Positions 48,279 to 55,573 of a DNA stretch of 64,000 bases are shown piece by piece. The first letter of the stretch is position 1, and each line of letters opens with the position of its first letter. The position numbers and the translations under genes are program-made. This stretch comes from JAFAGX01 sp035623335. GTDB taxonomy: Bacteria > Acidobacteriota > Terriglobia > Terriglobales > Acidobacteriaceae. The stretch covers positions 1-64,000 of the forward strand of contig DASPTQ010000106.1 of assembly GCA_035623335.1 (NCBI GenBank), in the 5' to 3' direction. The notes under the pieces are model-generated. The model was not told the origin of the DNA. It saw only the letters and a list, made by a program, of their open reading frames with translations, and ran no database searches.

Positions 48279-49663
48279 GATCCGATCCGGCCGAGTACGA
48301 ACTGGTGGTGCCCGGGAGTTTGCAGGCCGTGGTGTCGCTGCTCGAAACCCAGCCGGGCGAGTGGCTGCCCATCGCGGGCGGGACCGACATCATGGTGCAA
48401 TATGCTGCCGGCAAATTAGGGGCGCGAAAACTGGTGAGCCTATGGAATCTTCCCGAACTCCGTCGAATCGAGGCTTCCCCGGGCGAGGTTAGCATCGGTG
48501 CGGGCTGCACCTACACTGAGGTGCAGGAGCACGAGGTGGTAGCGCGCGAGTTTCCCCTGCTCGTAAGCGCGGCGCGCTGGACGGGAGGAATCGCAAACCA
48601 GAATCGTGGCACGCTGGGCGGGAACATCGTCAATGCTTCACCGGCCGCCGATTCCCTCCCGGCATTGCTGGTTTATGAGGCAGAGCTGGTTCTGGTTTCG
48701 GCGCGCGGGGAGCGGCGCGTCCGCTACGTCGATTTCCACTCTGGATACAAGACCACGCTGCTGGCGCCGGGGGAACTGATTCGGGCGGTTTGCCTGGCGA
48801 GGCGATTTCGAGGATATGTTTCCTATGCACGCAAGGTCGGTGCGCGCCGTGCCCAAGCGATCGCCAAGGTTGCGATGGCCGCGTTGGGGCGGATGGCGAG
48901 CGGTGTGGTCGAGGATGTTCGCATGGCGGTTGGGAGTGTCGCCCCCGTACCGCTGCGTTTGTGGGAGACAGAACGCTGCGTGAGAGGGCAAGTGAACGAC
49001 GCTGCCCTGGTGTCGCACGCCCGGCAGGCTGCCGTGCAAGAGATTCGTCCGATTGACGACATTCGATCGATGGCAAGCTATCGCTCGGCCGTAGTGGCGA
49101 ACCTGGTCGCGGAATTTCTGTTCCGATTGCGCCGGGAGAGAGGGAGCCCGGAGAGCGAGGTGCTGGTGCGCTGGAATCAGCGCCCCGCGGAGGAAGCCGC
49201 GCGAGACATCGAGGCCTGTTGCGGTTCTTCCGCCTGGGCCCGCGAGTTGGCGCTGCGCAGACCGTTCCCCACCGAGGCTTCGCTCCGCGCCGCTGCCGAC
49301 GAGATTTGGAATCACTTGGGGAGGGATGATTGGATGGAGGCGTTTTCGAAGCACCCGCGGATTGGCGAGAAGAAATCGTCGCCGGCGGCCTCGGCGCAAT
49401 CGCGCGCTTGGTCGGCAGAAGAGCAGCAAGACGCTGGGGCGGCAGGAGAGGAGCTCGTGCGGGCCCTGCGGGACGCGAATCAGGAATACGAAGCAAGATT
49501 CGGCCGGGTGTTTATCGTATGTGCCACCGGAAAATCGGCTTCGGAGATCCTCGAAATTCTCCGGCGGCGCTTGCGCAATGACGACGGAACCGAGTTGCGC
49601 CAAGCGGCGGAGGAACAGCGGAAGATCACGGAGGTCCGCTTGCAGAAATGGCTTTGGGGATGA
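48275..49663 (+). CDS. Xanthine dehydrogenase FAD subunit fused to OHCU decarboxylase
   Basis: Residues 1 to about 285 are the FAD-binding subunit: PIAGGTDIMVQ, NQNRGTLGGNIVNASPAADS and the C-terminal domain ending with SMASYRSAVVANL. Residues about 305-462 are a complete UraD-type 2-oxo-4-hydroxy-4-carboxy-5-ureidoimidazoline decarboxylase: DDWMEAFSKHPRIG with catalytic His360, AWSAEEQ with the acidic partner, RFGRVFIVCATGKSASEIL and EEQRKITEVRLQKWL. Both enzymes belong to one pathway, so the fusion is functionally sensible, though the steps are separated by two others. The joint (about 286-304) is short and there is no frame change. Overlaps of four bases on both sides. Confidence 0.88.
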   Translation: MRSDPAEYELVVPGSLQAVVSLLETQPGEWLPIAGGTDIMVQYAAGKLGARKLVSLWNLPELRRIEASPGEVSIGAGCTYTEVQEHEVVAREFPLLVSAARWTGGIANQNRGTLGGNIVNASPAADSLPALLVYEAELVLVSARGERRVRYVDFHSGYKTTLLAPGELIRAVCLARRFRGYVSYARKVGARRAQAIAKVAMAALGRMASGVVEDVRMAVGSVAPVPLRLWETERCVRGQVNDAALVSHARQAAVQEIRPIDDIRSMASYRSAVVANLVAEFLFRLRRERGSPESEVLVRWNQRPAEEAARDIEACCGSSAWARELALRRPFPTEASLRAAADEIWNHLGRDDWMEAFSKHPRIGEKKSSPAASAQSRAWSAEEQQDAGAAGEELVRALRDANQEYEARFGRVFIVCATGKSASEILEILRRRLRNDDGTELRQAAEEQRKITEVRLQKWLWG

Positions 49664-50004
49664 GCCGCATTTCGACGCACATTTTGGATATGTCTCGTGG
49701 CCAGCCGGCATCCGACGTGCCGGTACGCTTGGAAAGCGAAGCTTCGCCCGGGAACTGGCGAGTGCTGAACGCGGCGCGCACGGACGGGGACGGACGCTGC
49801 ACGCTCGCGCTGCCAGCCGATGAATTGCCACCGGGTTTCTATCGCCTGGTGTTCGATACGGCGAGTTATTTCGGCAGACTGAAGATCGAGGGACGGTATC
49901 CGGTCGTCGAAATAACCTTCCAGGTACGCGCGCAAGAATCGCAGTTGCATATGCCGCTGCTGCTGAGCGCAAATGGGTATACGACGTATCGGGGGGTCGG
50001 GTGA
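49660..50004 (+). CDS. 5-hydroxyisourate hydrolase (transthyretin-like)
   Basis: The 114-residue protein has the HIU hydrolase signatures ISTHILDMSRGQPA (active-site His) and LHMPLLLSANGYTTYRG. The usual C-terminal YRGS ends as YRGVG here, a small deviation whose effect is unclear. It converts 5-hydroxyisourate, the product of urate oxidation, to OHCU for the decarboxylase domain encoded just upstream. The ATG at 49660 overlaps the preceding stop; an ATG twelve bases earlier is the alternative. Confidence 0.88.
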   Translation: MSRISTHILDMSRGQPASDVPVRLESEASPGNWRVLNAARTDGDGRCTLALPADELPPGFYRLVFDTASYFGRLKIEGRYPVVEITFQVRAQESQLHMPLLLSANGYTTYRGVG

Positions 50005-50816
50005 GTTCTTCCGTCCGGGAATGGTTGAACCTCAGCGTGCGATGGTTCCACGTGTTCGCCGGGATCATGTGGGTGGGCCAGACCTACTACTTCACGTGGC
50101 TCGACGGCCAATTTGGCAAGAGCGTGAAGGCGGCAGCGAACGCCCCGGGCCCGGCGGTGTGGATGGTTCACAGCGGAGGCTTTTATACGGTCGAAAGGCA
50201 GAAATCGCTCGGCGTCGGCGCAGAGCGAGTACGCTGGTTTCGCTGGGAAGCATTGACGACATGGCTCGGTGGCATGGTCCTGCTGATTCTCGTCTATTAC
50301 CTCGGCAGTGGCCTGATTGATCCGGATGTGGTGGACATTTCCCAGGCCGCGGGCGTCGCCATCGGCGTGGGGGTGCTGGCGGCGGGCTGGCTGATTTACG
50401 ACACCGCAGCACGATCTCGGCTGGGGGAGTCCGAGGCCGCATTTGCCGTCTTTGCCCTCGCGATGACGGCGGCGATTTCCTGGGGTCTGATGCATGTGTT
50501 TAGCGGGCGGGCTGCCTACATCCACATGGGAGCGATCTTCGGGACGATCATGACCGCCAACGTCTGGCTGCGGATCCTGCCCGCACAACGCAGCATGTTG
50601 GCCGCAGCCGTGGCCGGCGCGGAGTTCGATCCTGCCCTCGGCGCCGAGGCCAAGCTGCGCTCGAAGCACAACACGTTCTTGGCCGTTCCGGTTGTGTTTT
50701 TGATGGTGAGCAATCATTACCCGGTTGCGACCTACGGGAATCGGTATGGCTGGCCGGTGCTGGTCGTGCTCGTCGGCGTCGGCTGGATGGCGGCGAAACT
50801 GATTCGCGCAGCTTAG
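50001..50816 (+). CDS. puuD: PuuD-like membrane urate oxidase, short form
   Basis: The 271-residue integral membrane protein corresponds to the N-terminal Urate_ox_N domain of PuuD: about seven or eight helices with FHVFAGIMWVGQTYYF, HSGGFYTVERQK, GLMHVFSGRAAYIHMGA and SNHYPVATYG, and several His residues in helices. PuuD proteins usually carry a C-terminal cytochrome c domain that takes the electrons; here the reading frame ends right after the last helix and no CxxCH follows. Context places it at the urate to 5-hydroxyisourate step, and the next gene starts 21 bases later. Confidence 0.82.
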   Translation: MSSSVREWLNLSVRWFHVFAGIMWVGQTYYFTWLDGQFGKSVKAAANAPGPAVWMVHSGGFYTVERQKSLGVGAERVRWFRWEALTTWLGGMVLLILVYYLGSGLIDPDVVDISQAAGVAIGVGVLAAGWLIYDTAARSRLGESEAAFAVFALAMTAAISWGLMHVFSGRAAYIHMGAIFGTIMTANVWLRILPAQRSMLAAAVAGAEFDPALGAEAKLRSKHNTFLAVPVVFLMVSNHYPVATYGNRYGWPVLVVLVGVGWMAAKLIRAA

Positions 50817-50837
50817 GTCACGTGCTAAACGAGGAGT

Positions 50838-52127
50838 ATGTTCGCTGAGACTCAGAATCAGGGGCAGGGAACGACTTCGATCGCACATCTCGCGCAGGAA
50901 GTAATGGTGCGATGCCGTCGACTGGCCTCCTTTTCGCAGGACTCGCACGGCACCCGGCGGACATTTTTGTCGCCGCCGATGCACCGGGTTCATCAGGAGA
51001 TCGCGGGTTGGATGGAACCGCTTGGGGCCAAAGTGCGAATCGATGCAGCAGGGAACCTGCGGGGATTGTATCCCGCGCTCGAAGCTTCGGGGCCACGATT
51101 GCTGGTCGGCTCTCATCTCGACACCGTTCCGAACGCCGGCGCTTACGACGGTATTCTTGGCGTAGTGCTGGCCGTTGCACTGCTCGAAGGACTGGGTGGA
51201 AGAAAGCTGCCTTACGCCGTTGAGGTCGTCGGATTTTCCGATGAAGAGGGAGTTCGTTTTGGCACGCCCTTCATCGGCAGCCGCGCGCTCGTGGGGCGCC
51301 TCGATGAGGACTTGTTAGGCACGGTGGACGTCGAAGGGGTGTCGGTGCGGAAGGCCATTGAGGAGTTTGGACTGAAGCCGGCGGAGATCGAATCGGCAGC
51401 GGTCGAAGATAACGTTTACGGGTACATTGAGTTTCACATCGAACAAGGGCCGGTGCTCGAAAGGCTGGGACTCCCGCTCGCGGTGGTTGATACGATCGCG
51501 GGTCAGAGTCGGATGGAGGTTACGTTTGTGGGGCGTGCCAATCACGCGGGAACGACACCCATGGATCTTCGCAGCGACGCGATCGCGGGTGCCGCGGAGT
51601 GGATTACCGCGGTCGAAAGCATTGGGCAAGCCGTTGCCGGGTTGGTGGCAACCGTGGGCGCAGTACGGGCCGAACCGGGGGTAGCCAATGTGATTGCCGG
51701 GAAAGCGACCCTGAGCCTGGATGTGCGTCACGCTGCCGACGAGCATCGGCTGCGTGCAGTTCAGCATTTTCGGGATCAGGCAGAGCAGATCGCCCTGCGC
51801 CGCAGGCTTTCGGCGCACTGGAAGACTCTGCTGAACCAGCCAGCGGTGGCCATGGATCCATTTCTCAGCCATCAAATCGAAGCGGCGATCGGGAAGACAG
51901 GTTCGAAGCCGCATCGCATGGTTAGCGGGGCTGGACATGATGCCATGGTCCTCGCCGAAAAGATCCCGGCGGCAATGATTTTTCTGCGAACCCCTGGCGG
52001 GATCAGTCACGACCCGAAGGAGGCGGTTGCGGTTGAGGATATCGCGAAGGCGATCGAGTGCGGGCTGCATCTGCTCGATCAATTGACGTTGTCGACTAGG
52101 TTGCAGGCGAGGATGCCCGGTGCATAA
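50838..52127 (+). CDS. allC: Allantoate amidohydrolase (M20 family)
   Basis: The 429-residue enzyme has the di-metal motifs of the hydantoinase/carbamoylase group: GSHLDTVPNAGAYDGILGV, SDEEGVRFGTPFIGSRA, HIEQGPVLE, GRANHAGTTPMDLR and VSGAGHDAMVLA. It converts allantoate to ureidoglycine, ammonia and CO2. The ATG has GAGGAG close upstream. Of the two M20 proteins in the operon this one retains NHAGTTPM and GAGHDAM, the more typical allantoate-enzyme motifs. Confidence 0.85.
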   Translation: MFAETQNQGQGTTSIAHLAQEVMVRCRRLASFSQDSHGTRRTFLSPPMHRVHQEIAGWMEPLGAKVRIDAAGNLRGLYPALEASGPRLLVGSHLDTVPNAGAYDGILGVVLAVALLEGLGGRKLPYAVEVVGFSDEEGVRFGTPFIGSRALVGRLDEDLLGTVDVEGVSVRKAIEEFGLKPAEIESAAVEDNVYGYIEFHIEQGPVLERLGLPLAVVDTIAGQSRMEVTFVGRANHAGTTPMDLRSDAIAGAAEWITAVESIGQAVAGLVATVGAVRAEPGVANVIAGKATLSLDVRHAADEHRLRAVQHFRDQAEQIALRRRLSAHWKTLLNQPAVAMDPFLSHQIEAAIGKTGSKPHRMVSGAGHDAMVLAEKIPAAMIFLRTPGGISHDPKEAVAVEDIAKAIECGLHLLDQLTLSTRLQARMPGA

Positions 52128-52860
52128 TCTCGGACAAACACGAAGCTCCCATGATCACAACCATCTGCTGTCGACGCCAGAAACGTTCGTGCGGACCCTG
52201 CTTCCCGGCATGAAGGGATGCACCGCGGTGGTGCATGCCGGACCCGCCCTCGGGGCGGCGTTCACCGAGTACACGGCCGAATTCGAAGCGGGGGGGGAAC
52301 TGGGGACGACCGCCGCCCAGCGCTTCGCTTACGTGATCGAGGGCACGGTCACGCTGGAGCTGGGCGGAAGACGAAGCGAACTGGGTGCGCGTGGGTATGC
52401 CTACCTTCCCCAGGGCCTGTCGCATCGAGTGACGGCCACGACCGAGGCCCGCGTGGCGGTGATCGAAAAGGCGTACCAGCCGTTAAAGTCGGGCAAAGCG
52501 CCCGGGCCGATGGTTTCGAGCGAAGATGCGGTTCGGGCGCATGCGCTCAACGAGGATTGCGACTTGCAGGTGAAGTGCTTGCTGCCGGATGAGATCAGCT
52601 TTGATTTTGCTGTGAATACCATGGTGTATCAGCCGGGTGCCGCGTTAAGCGCGGTAGAAATTCATGTCATGGAACACGGACTCATGATGCTCGAGGGGGG
52701 AGGGATTTATCGCCTGGGCGACCGCTGGTATCCAGTGACCGCCGGGGATTTCATCTGGATGGCGCCTTGGTGTCCGCAATGGTTTGGCGCGCTTGGAAAA
52801 AGGCCCGCGAAGTATCTCATCTACAAGGACTGGAACCGGCATCCGCTGCCCGGTACCTGA
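52120..52860 (+). CDS. allE: (S)-ureidoglycine aminohydrolase (bicupin)
   Basis: The 246-residue protein is a two-cupin enzyme matching ureidoglycine aminohydrolase (YlbA/AllE/UGHY): FAYVIEGTVTLELGG, YAYLPQGLSHRV, EIHVMEHGLMMLEGGGIYRLGDRWYPV and DFIWMAPWCPQWF with the manganese-binding His and Glu residues in the second cupin. It releases ammonia from (S)-ureidoglycine to give ureidoglycolate. The GTG start overlaps allC by eight bases. Confidence 0.9.
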   Translation: MHNLGQTRSSHDHNHLLSTPETFVRTLLPGMKGCTAVVHAGPALGAAFTEYTAEFEAGGELGTTAAQRFAYVIEGTVTLELGGRRSELGARGYAYLPQGLSHRVTATTEARVAVIEKAYQPLKSGKAPGPMVSSEDAVRAHALNEDCDLQVKCLLPDEISFDFAVNTMVYQPGAALSAVEIHVMEHGLMMLEGGGIYRLGDRWYPVTAGDFIWMAPWCPQWFGALGKRPAKYLIYKDWNRHPLPGT

Positions 52861-52862
52861 CC

Positions 52863-54101
52863 ATGAAGCTCGCCATCGATCGCGAACGCCTACTGTCGGA
52901 GATCGAAGCGCTGGCGGCGCTTTCCGACGGCGAAGCCCCCGCGGTAACCCGCATTGTATTTACCCCTACCGACCTGAAGGCGCGGGCATGGATGAAGGCG
53001 CGTTGCCAGGACGCCGGATTGGTGGTGCGGCAGGACGCGATTGGCAATGGTTTTGCGCGCTGGACCGGCTCGGATCCGTCAGCGCCGGTGGTCGGAACGG
53101 GATCGCACATCGACGCGATTCCGAACGCGGGAAAGTACGACGGGGTCGTGGGGGTTCTGGGTGGGCTGGAGGCGATTCGCGCCTTGCAGCAGGCTGGATT
53201 TCGTCCGAAACACTCGATTGAGTTGTTGGTCTTCACCTCGGAAGAACCCACGCGCTTTGGCATCGGCTGTCTGGGCAGCCGACTGCTGTCAGGCACTCTA
53301 ACGGCCGATGCCGCCACCAGCTTGAGGGATGACTCCGGCGCTTCCGTGGAGGAGGTTCGTCGGCAGGCCGGGCTGGCGGGGGACTTGAGAGAGGTTCAGC
53401 TGCCTCGCGGATATTACAAAGCGTTCGTGGAGTTGCATATTGAGCAGGGCCCGGTGCTCGAGCGCGAACGGGTGCCGCTGGGTGTGGTGGAAAAGATTGC
53501 GGCTCCGGCCAGCCTGCGGGTGATCGTCGAGGGAGCCGGCGGACACGCCGGTGCCGTGCTGATGCCGGATCGGCGGGACGCGCTGTGCGCGGCGGCGGAG
53601 TTGATCCTGGCCATCGAAAGTGTGGGGCAAAGTAGCGGCGCAGTCGACACCGTAGCGACGGTTGGAATCTGCGAGGTCTTTCCGGGCGCGATCAACAGCA
53701 TCCCCGCACGGGTGCGCCTCGGCGTGGACATTCGGGATACAAGCCTTGCGCGGCGCGACGGCGTGATGCGGACGGTGGACGAGGCCTGTCGCAGGATAGC
53801 CGGACAGCGGCGCGTGTGCATCCATACCGAACTGTTGAACGCGGACGCGCCCGCGGATTGCGGCCCCGCGATCATCCGAGCCCTGAGCGACGCATGCAAG
53901 AAACACCAGTTCAGTTTTCTCCCGATGACAAGTCGTGCCTACCACGACTCGCTTTTTATCGCACGCATCGCCCCGGTTGCGATGTTGTTCATTCCTTGCC
54001 GCAACGGCTACAGCCATCGGCCCGACGAGTATGCGTCACCCGAAGACATCGCCCGAGGCACGCTGGTACTGGCGGAAACGCTGGCCACACTGGCTGGCTA
54101 G
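52863..54101 (+). CDS. M20-family amidohydrolase, probable ureidoglycolate amidohydrolase
   Basis: The 412-residue paralogue of AllC has GSHIDAIPNAGKYDGVVGV, TSEEPTRFGIGCLGSR, HIEQGPVLE, GGHAGAVLMPDRR and SRAYHDSLFIA. The replacement of EE-G by EEPTRFG and of GAGHDA by RAYHDS distinguishes it from the allantoate enzyme and agrees with ureidoglycolate amidohydrolases. By position it is the last gene, after the ureidoglycine step, so release of glyoxylate, CO2 and two ammonia is the best guess. The ATG is three bases after the preceding stop. Confidence 0.75.
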   Translation: MKLAIDRERLLSEIEALAALSDGEAPAVTRIVFTPTDLKARAWMKARCQDAGLVVRQDAIGNGFARWTGSDPSAPVVGTGSHIDAIPNAGKYDGVVGVLGGLEAIRALQQAGFRPKHSIELLVFTSEEPTRFGIGCLGSRLLSGTLTADAATSLRDDSGASVEEVRRQAGLAGDLREVQLPRGYYKAFVELHIEQGPVLERERVPLGVVEKIAAPASLRVIVEGAGGHAGAVLMPDRRDALCAAAELILAIESVGQSSGAVDTVATVGICEVFPGAINSIPARVRLGVDIRDTSLARRDGVMRTVDEACRRIAGQRRVCIHTELLNADAPADCGPAIIRALSDACKKHQFSFLPMTSRAYHDSLFIARIAPVAMLFIPCRNGYSHRPDEYASPEDIARGTLVLAETLATLAG

Positions 54102-54174
54102 CCCCCTTGGGATCCCTGCTGCGCGCCGTTCCTAGGTTCCGCCTTGGCTTTTCGGCGACACCAACCGAGACCAG

Positions 54175-54202
54175 GACAACGGGGCGCCGGGGCCCCGTTG
54201 TC
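54175..54202 (+). terminator. Hairpin after the purine operon
   Basis: GACAACGGGG (54175-54184) and CCCCGTTGTC (54193-54202) form a perfect ten-pair stem with an eight-base loop, 74 bases after the last stop and between convergent genes. No T-tract follows on either strand, so intrinsic termination is uncertain; it may protect the 3' end of the message. Confidence 0.5.
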
Positions 54203-54240
54203 GGCTGAGTCACGATTGAGGCGCTTGGCCAGGATCTCCA

Positions 54241-54693
54241 TCAGCGATAACATTCGTTCTGCTGCGTGTCACGATTCCAGCGGACTACGCCACCGGTTAT
54301 TGCACAGTTCGTGTTGGAGACAGAGTTCCACGTCTTCTGCATGTTCTGTTGCGTGTGCTGAGCATTGCTCAACGACTGTTGCTGCACACCCTGGATGGCG
54401 TTACTCAGCGACTCGGGTGTGGCCAACCCACGGCAAGCGCCGGGGTGATGAATACACAGGTTATACATCTGCTGTGCCTGTTGACGGCCCACTTGGTCGA
54501 GGTGGGTCATCCAAGCATACGGGTTGAAGCCAGTGGACGGCATTAGCGCCGGTGAGGACATTTGCCCTTTGGGCATTTGTACCTTAGGTATTGACACCTT
54601 ATTTTGCGCCACCGCCCCATGGGCAGAGAACGTGACCATGGCCACGCCCAGAAGTAAAGACCCTACGACATTCGAAGCCAGATTGCCTTGCAT
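54241..54693 (-). CDS. Small secreted hypothetical protein
   Basis: The 150-residue protein has a signal peptide (VVGSLLLGVAMVTFSAHGAVA), a Met/Pro/Lys stretch (SIPKVQMPKGQM) and a Gln/Ser-rich helical region with four cysteines (LCIHHPGAC and NCAI ... NECYR). No known domain recognised. The ATG at 54693 has AAGGAG seven bases upstream; a start at 54741 would add an unlikely extension before the signal peptide. Confidence 0.6.
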   Translation of the reverse strand: MQGNLASNVVGSLLLGVAMVTFSAHGAVAQNKVSIPKVQMPKGQMSSPALMPSTGFNPYAWMTHLDQVGRQQAQQMYNLCIHHPGACRGLATPESLSNAIQGVQQQSLSNAQHTQQNMQKTWNSVSNTNCAITGGVVRWNRDTQQNECYR

Positions 54694-54997
54694 CGCGATT
54701 CTCCTTTCAAAGTCCGGTTCGGAATTTTGAGGTTGCCTCATCGGCTCTCATTCCAATACGCGGAAGCTTCGAGCGGCAGGGATCAAGGGAGGGGAATTTT
54801 CCTCTCTGCGGGTCCGCCTCGAGGAGCGGCGACCTGTCTCTAGCTGGACGAATTAAGCGCTTTTGGTAGGGTCCGAAGGGTGCAAAATACAGGCACTGCC
54901 AGACACCACAGGGGATCTCCAAGTCGTTGACTTTCGATTTCTTAGGAGATATCGTATCCACCAACTCGGCTGGAACCTAGCCCCGACGGAGCCTACC

Positions 54998-55573
54998 TTG
55001 TCGGCATCATCCAACCAGGTGACAGAACTACTCGCCGACTGGAGTCGAGGCGACATCAAGGCGCGGGAAGCACTCATTCCCCTCGTCTACGACGAGCTTC
55101 GGCGTCTGGCGAACTCCTATCTACGACAGGAGCGGAGCGACCATACCCTGCAACCTACCGCTTTGGTCCACGAGGCCTACCTGCGTCTGCTCGCGCAGCG
55201 GGATATTCAATGGAAGGACAAGGGTCATTTCTTTGCCATCACGGCGCAGTTGATGCGACGCATCCTCGTCGATCACGCGCGCAGTCATCTGGCAGAAAAG
55301 CGTGGCAGTGGAGTGACCAAGGTTCCGCTGGATGACGCCTTCAGCATGACGCGAGAGCGACCGGGCGACCTGCTGGCCTTAAATGAGAGCCTGAGCCGCC
55401 TAGCCCAGGTCGATCCCCGCCAGACGCAAATCGTGGAACTGCGGGTCTTTGCCGGTTTGAGTGTCGAGGAAGCGGCCGAGTTTCTGGGAATCTCCCTGGC
55501 CACGGTGAAACGGGATTGGAGAATGGCGAAAGCGTGGCTCTCCCATGAGATCGAAAAGAGCGGAGGCTCGTGA
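54998..55573 (+). CDS. ECF-type sigma-70 factor
   Basis: The 191-residue protein is an ECF sigma factor of the type that accompanies Ser/Thr kinases in Acidobacteriota: region 2 (LIPLVYDELRRLANSYLRQ and ALVHEAYLRLL), region 4 (LRVFAGLSVEEAAEFLGIS, LATVKRDWRMAKAWLSHEI). The TTG at 54998 has CGGAG six bases upstream; the longer open frame has no support. It overlaps the kinase gene by four bases, so kinase and sigma factor are made together. No separate anti-sigma gene is seen; the kinase may take that role. Confidence 0.85.
   Translation: MSASSNQVTELLADWSRGDIKAREALIPLVYDELRRLANSYLRQERSDHTLQPTALVHEAYLRLLAQRDIQWKDKGHFFAITAQLMRRILVDHARSHLAEKRGSGVTKVPLDDAFSMTRERPGDLLALNESLSRLAQVDPRQTQIVELRVFAGLSVEEAAEFLGISLATVKRDWRMAKAWLSHEIEKSGGS

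Noticed and set aside
48638..50068. 476-codon minus-strand frame across the XDH-FAD/UraD, HIU hydrolase and PuuD genes
   Set aside because: It runs against three recognised, overlapping genes and shows no domain.
49866..51116. 416-codon minus-strand frame opposite the PuuD and AllC genes
   Set aside because: His/Arg-rich composition without domains; the sense strand is clearly coding.
55019..55024. TGACAG within the ECF sigma gene as a dyad site
   Set aside because: It lies within the coding sequence, lacks a left half and has no -10 at the usual spacing.
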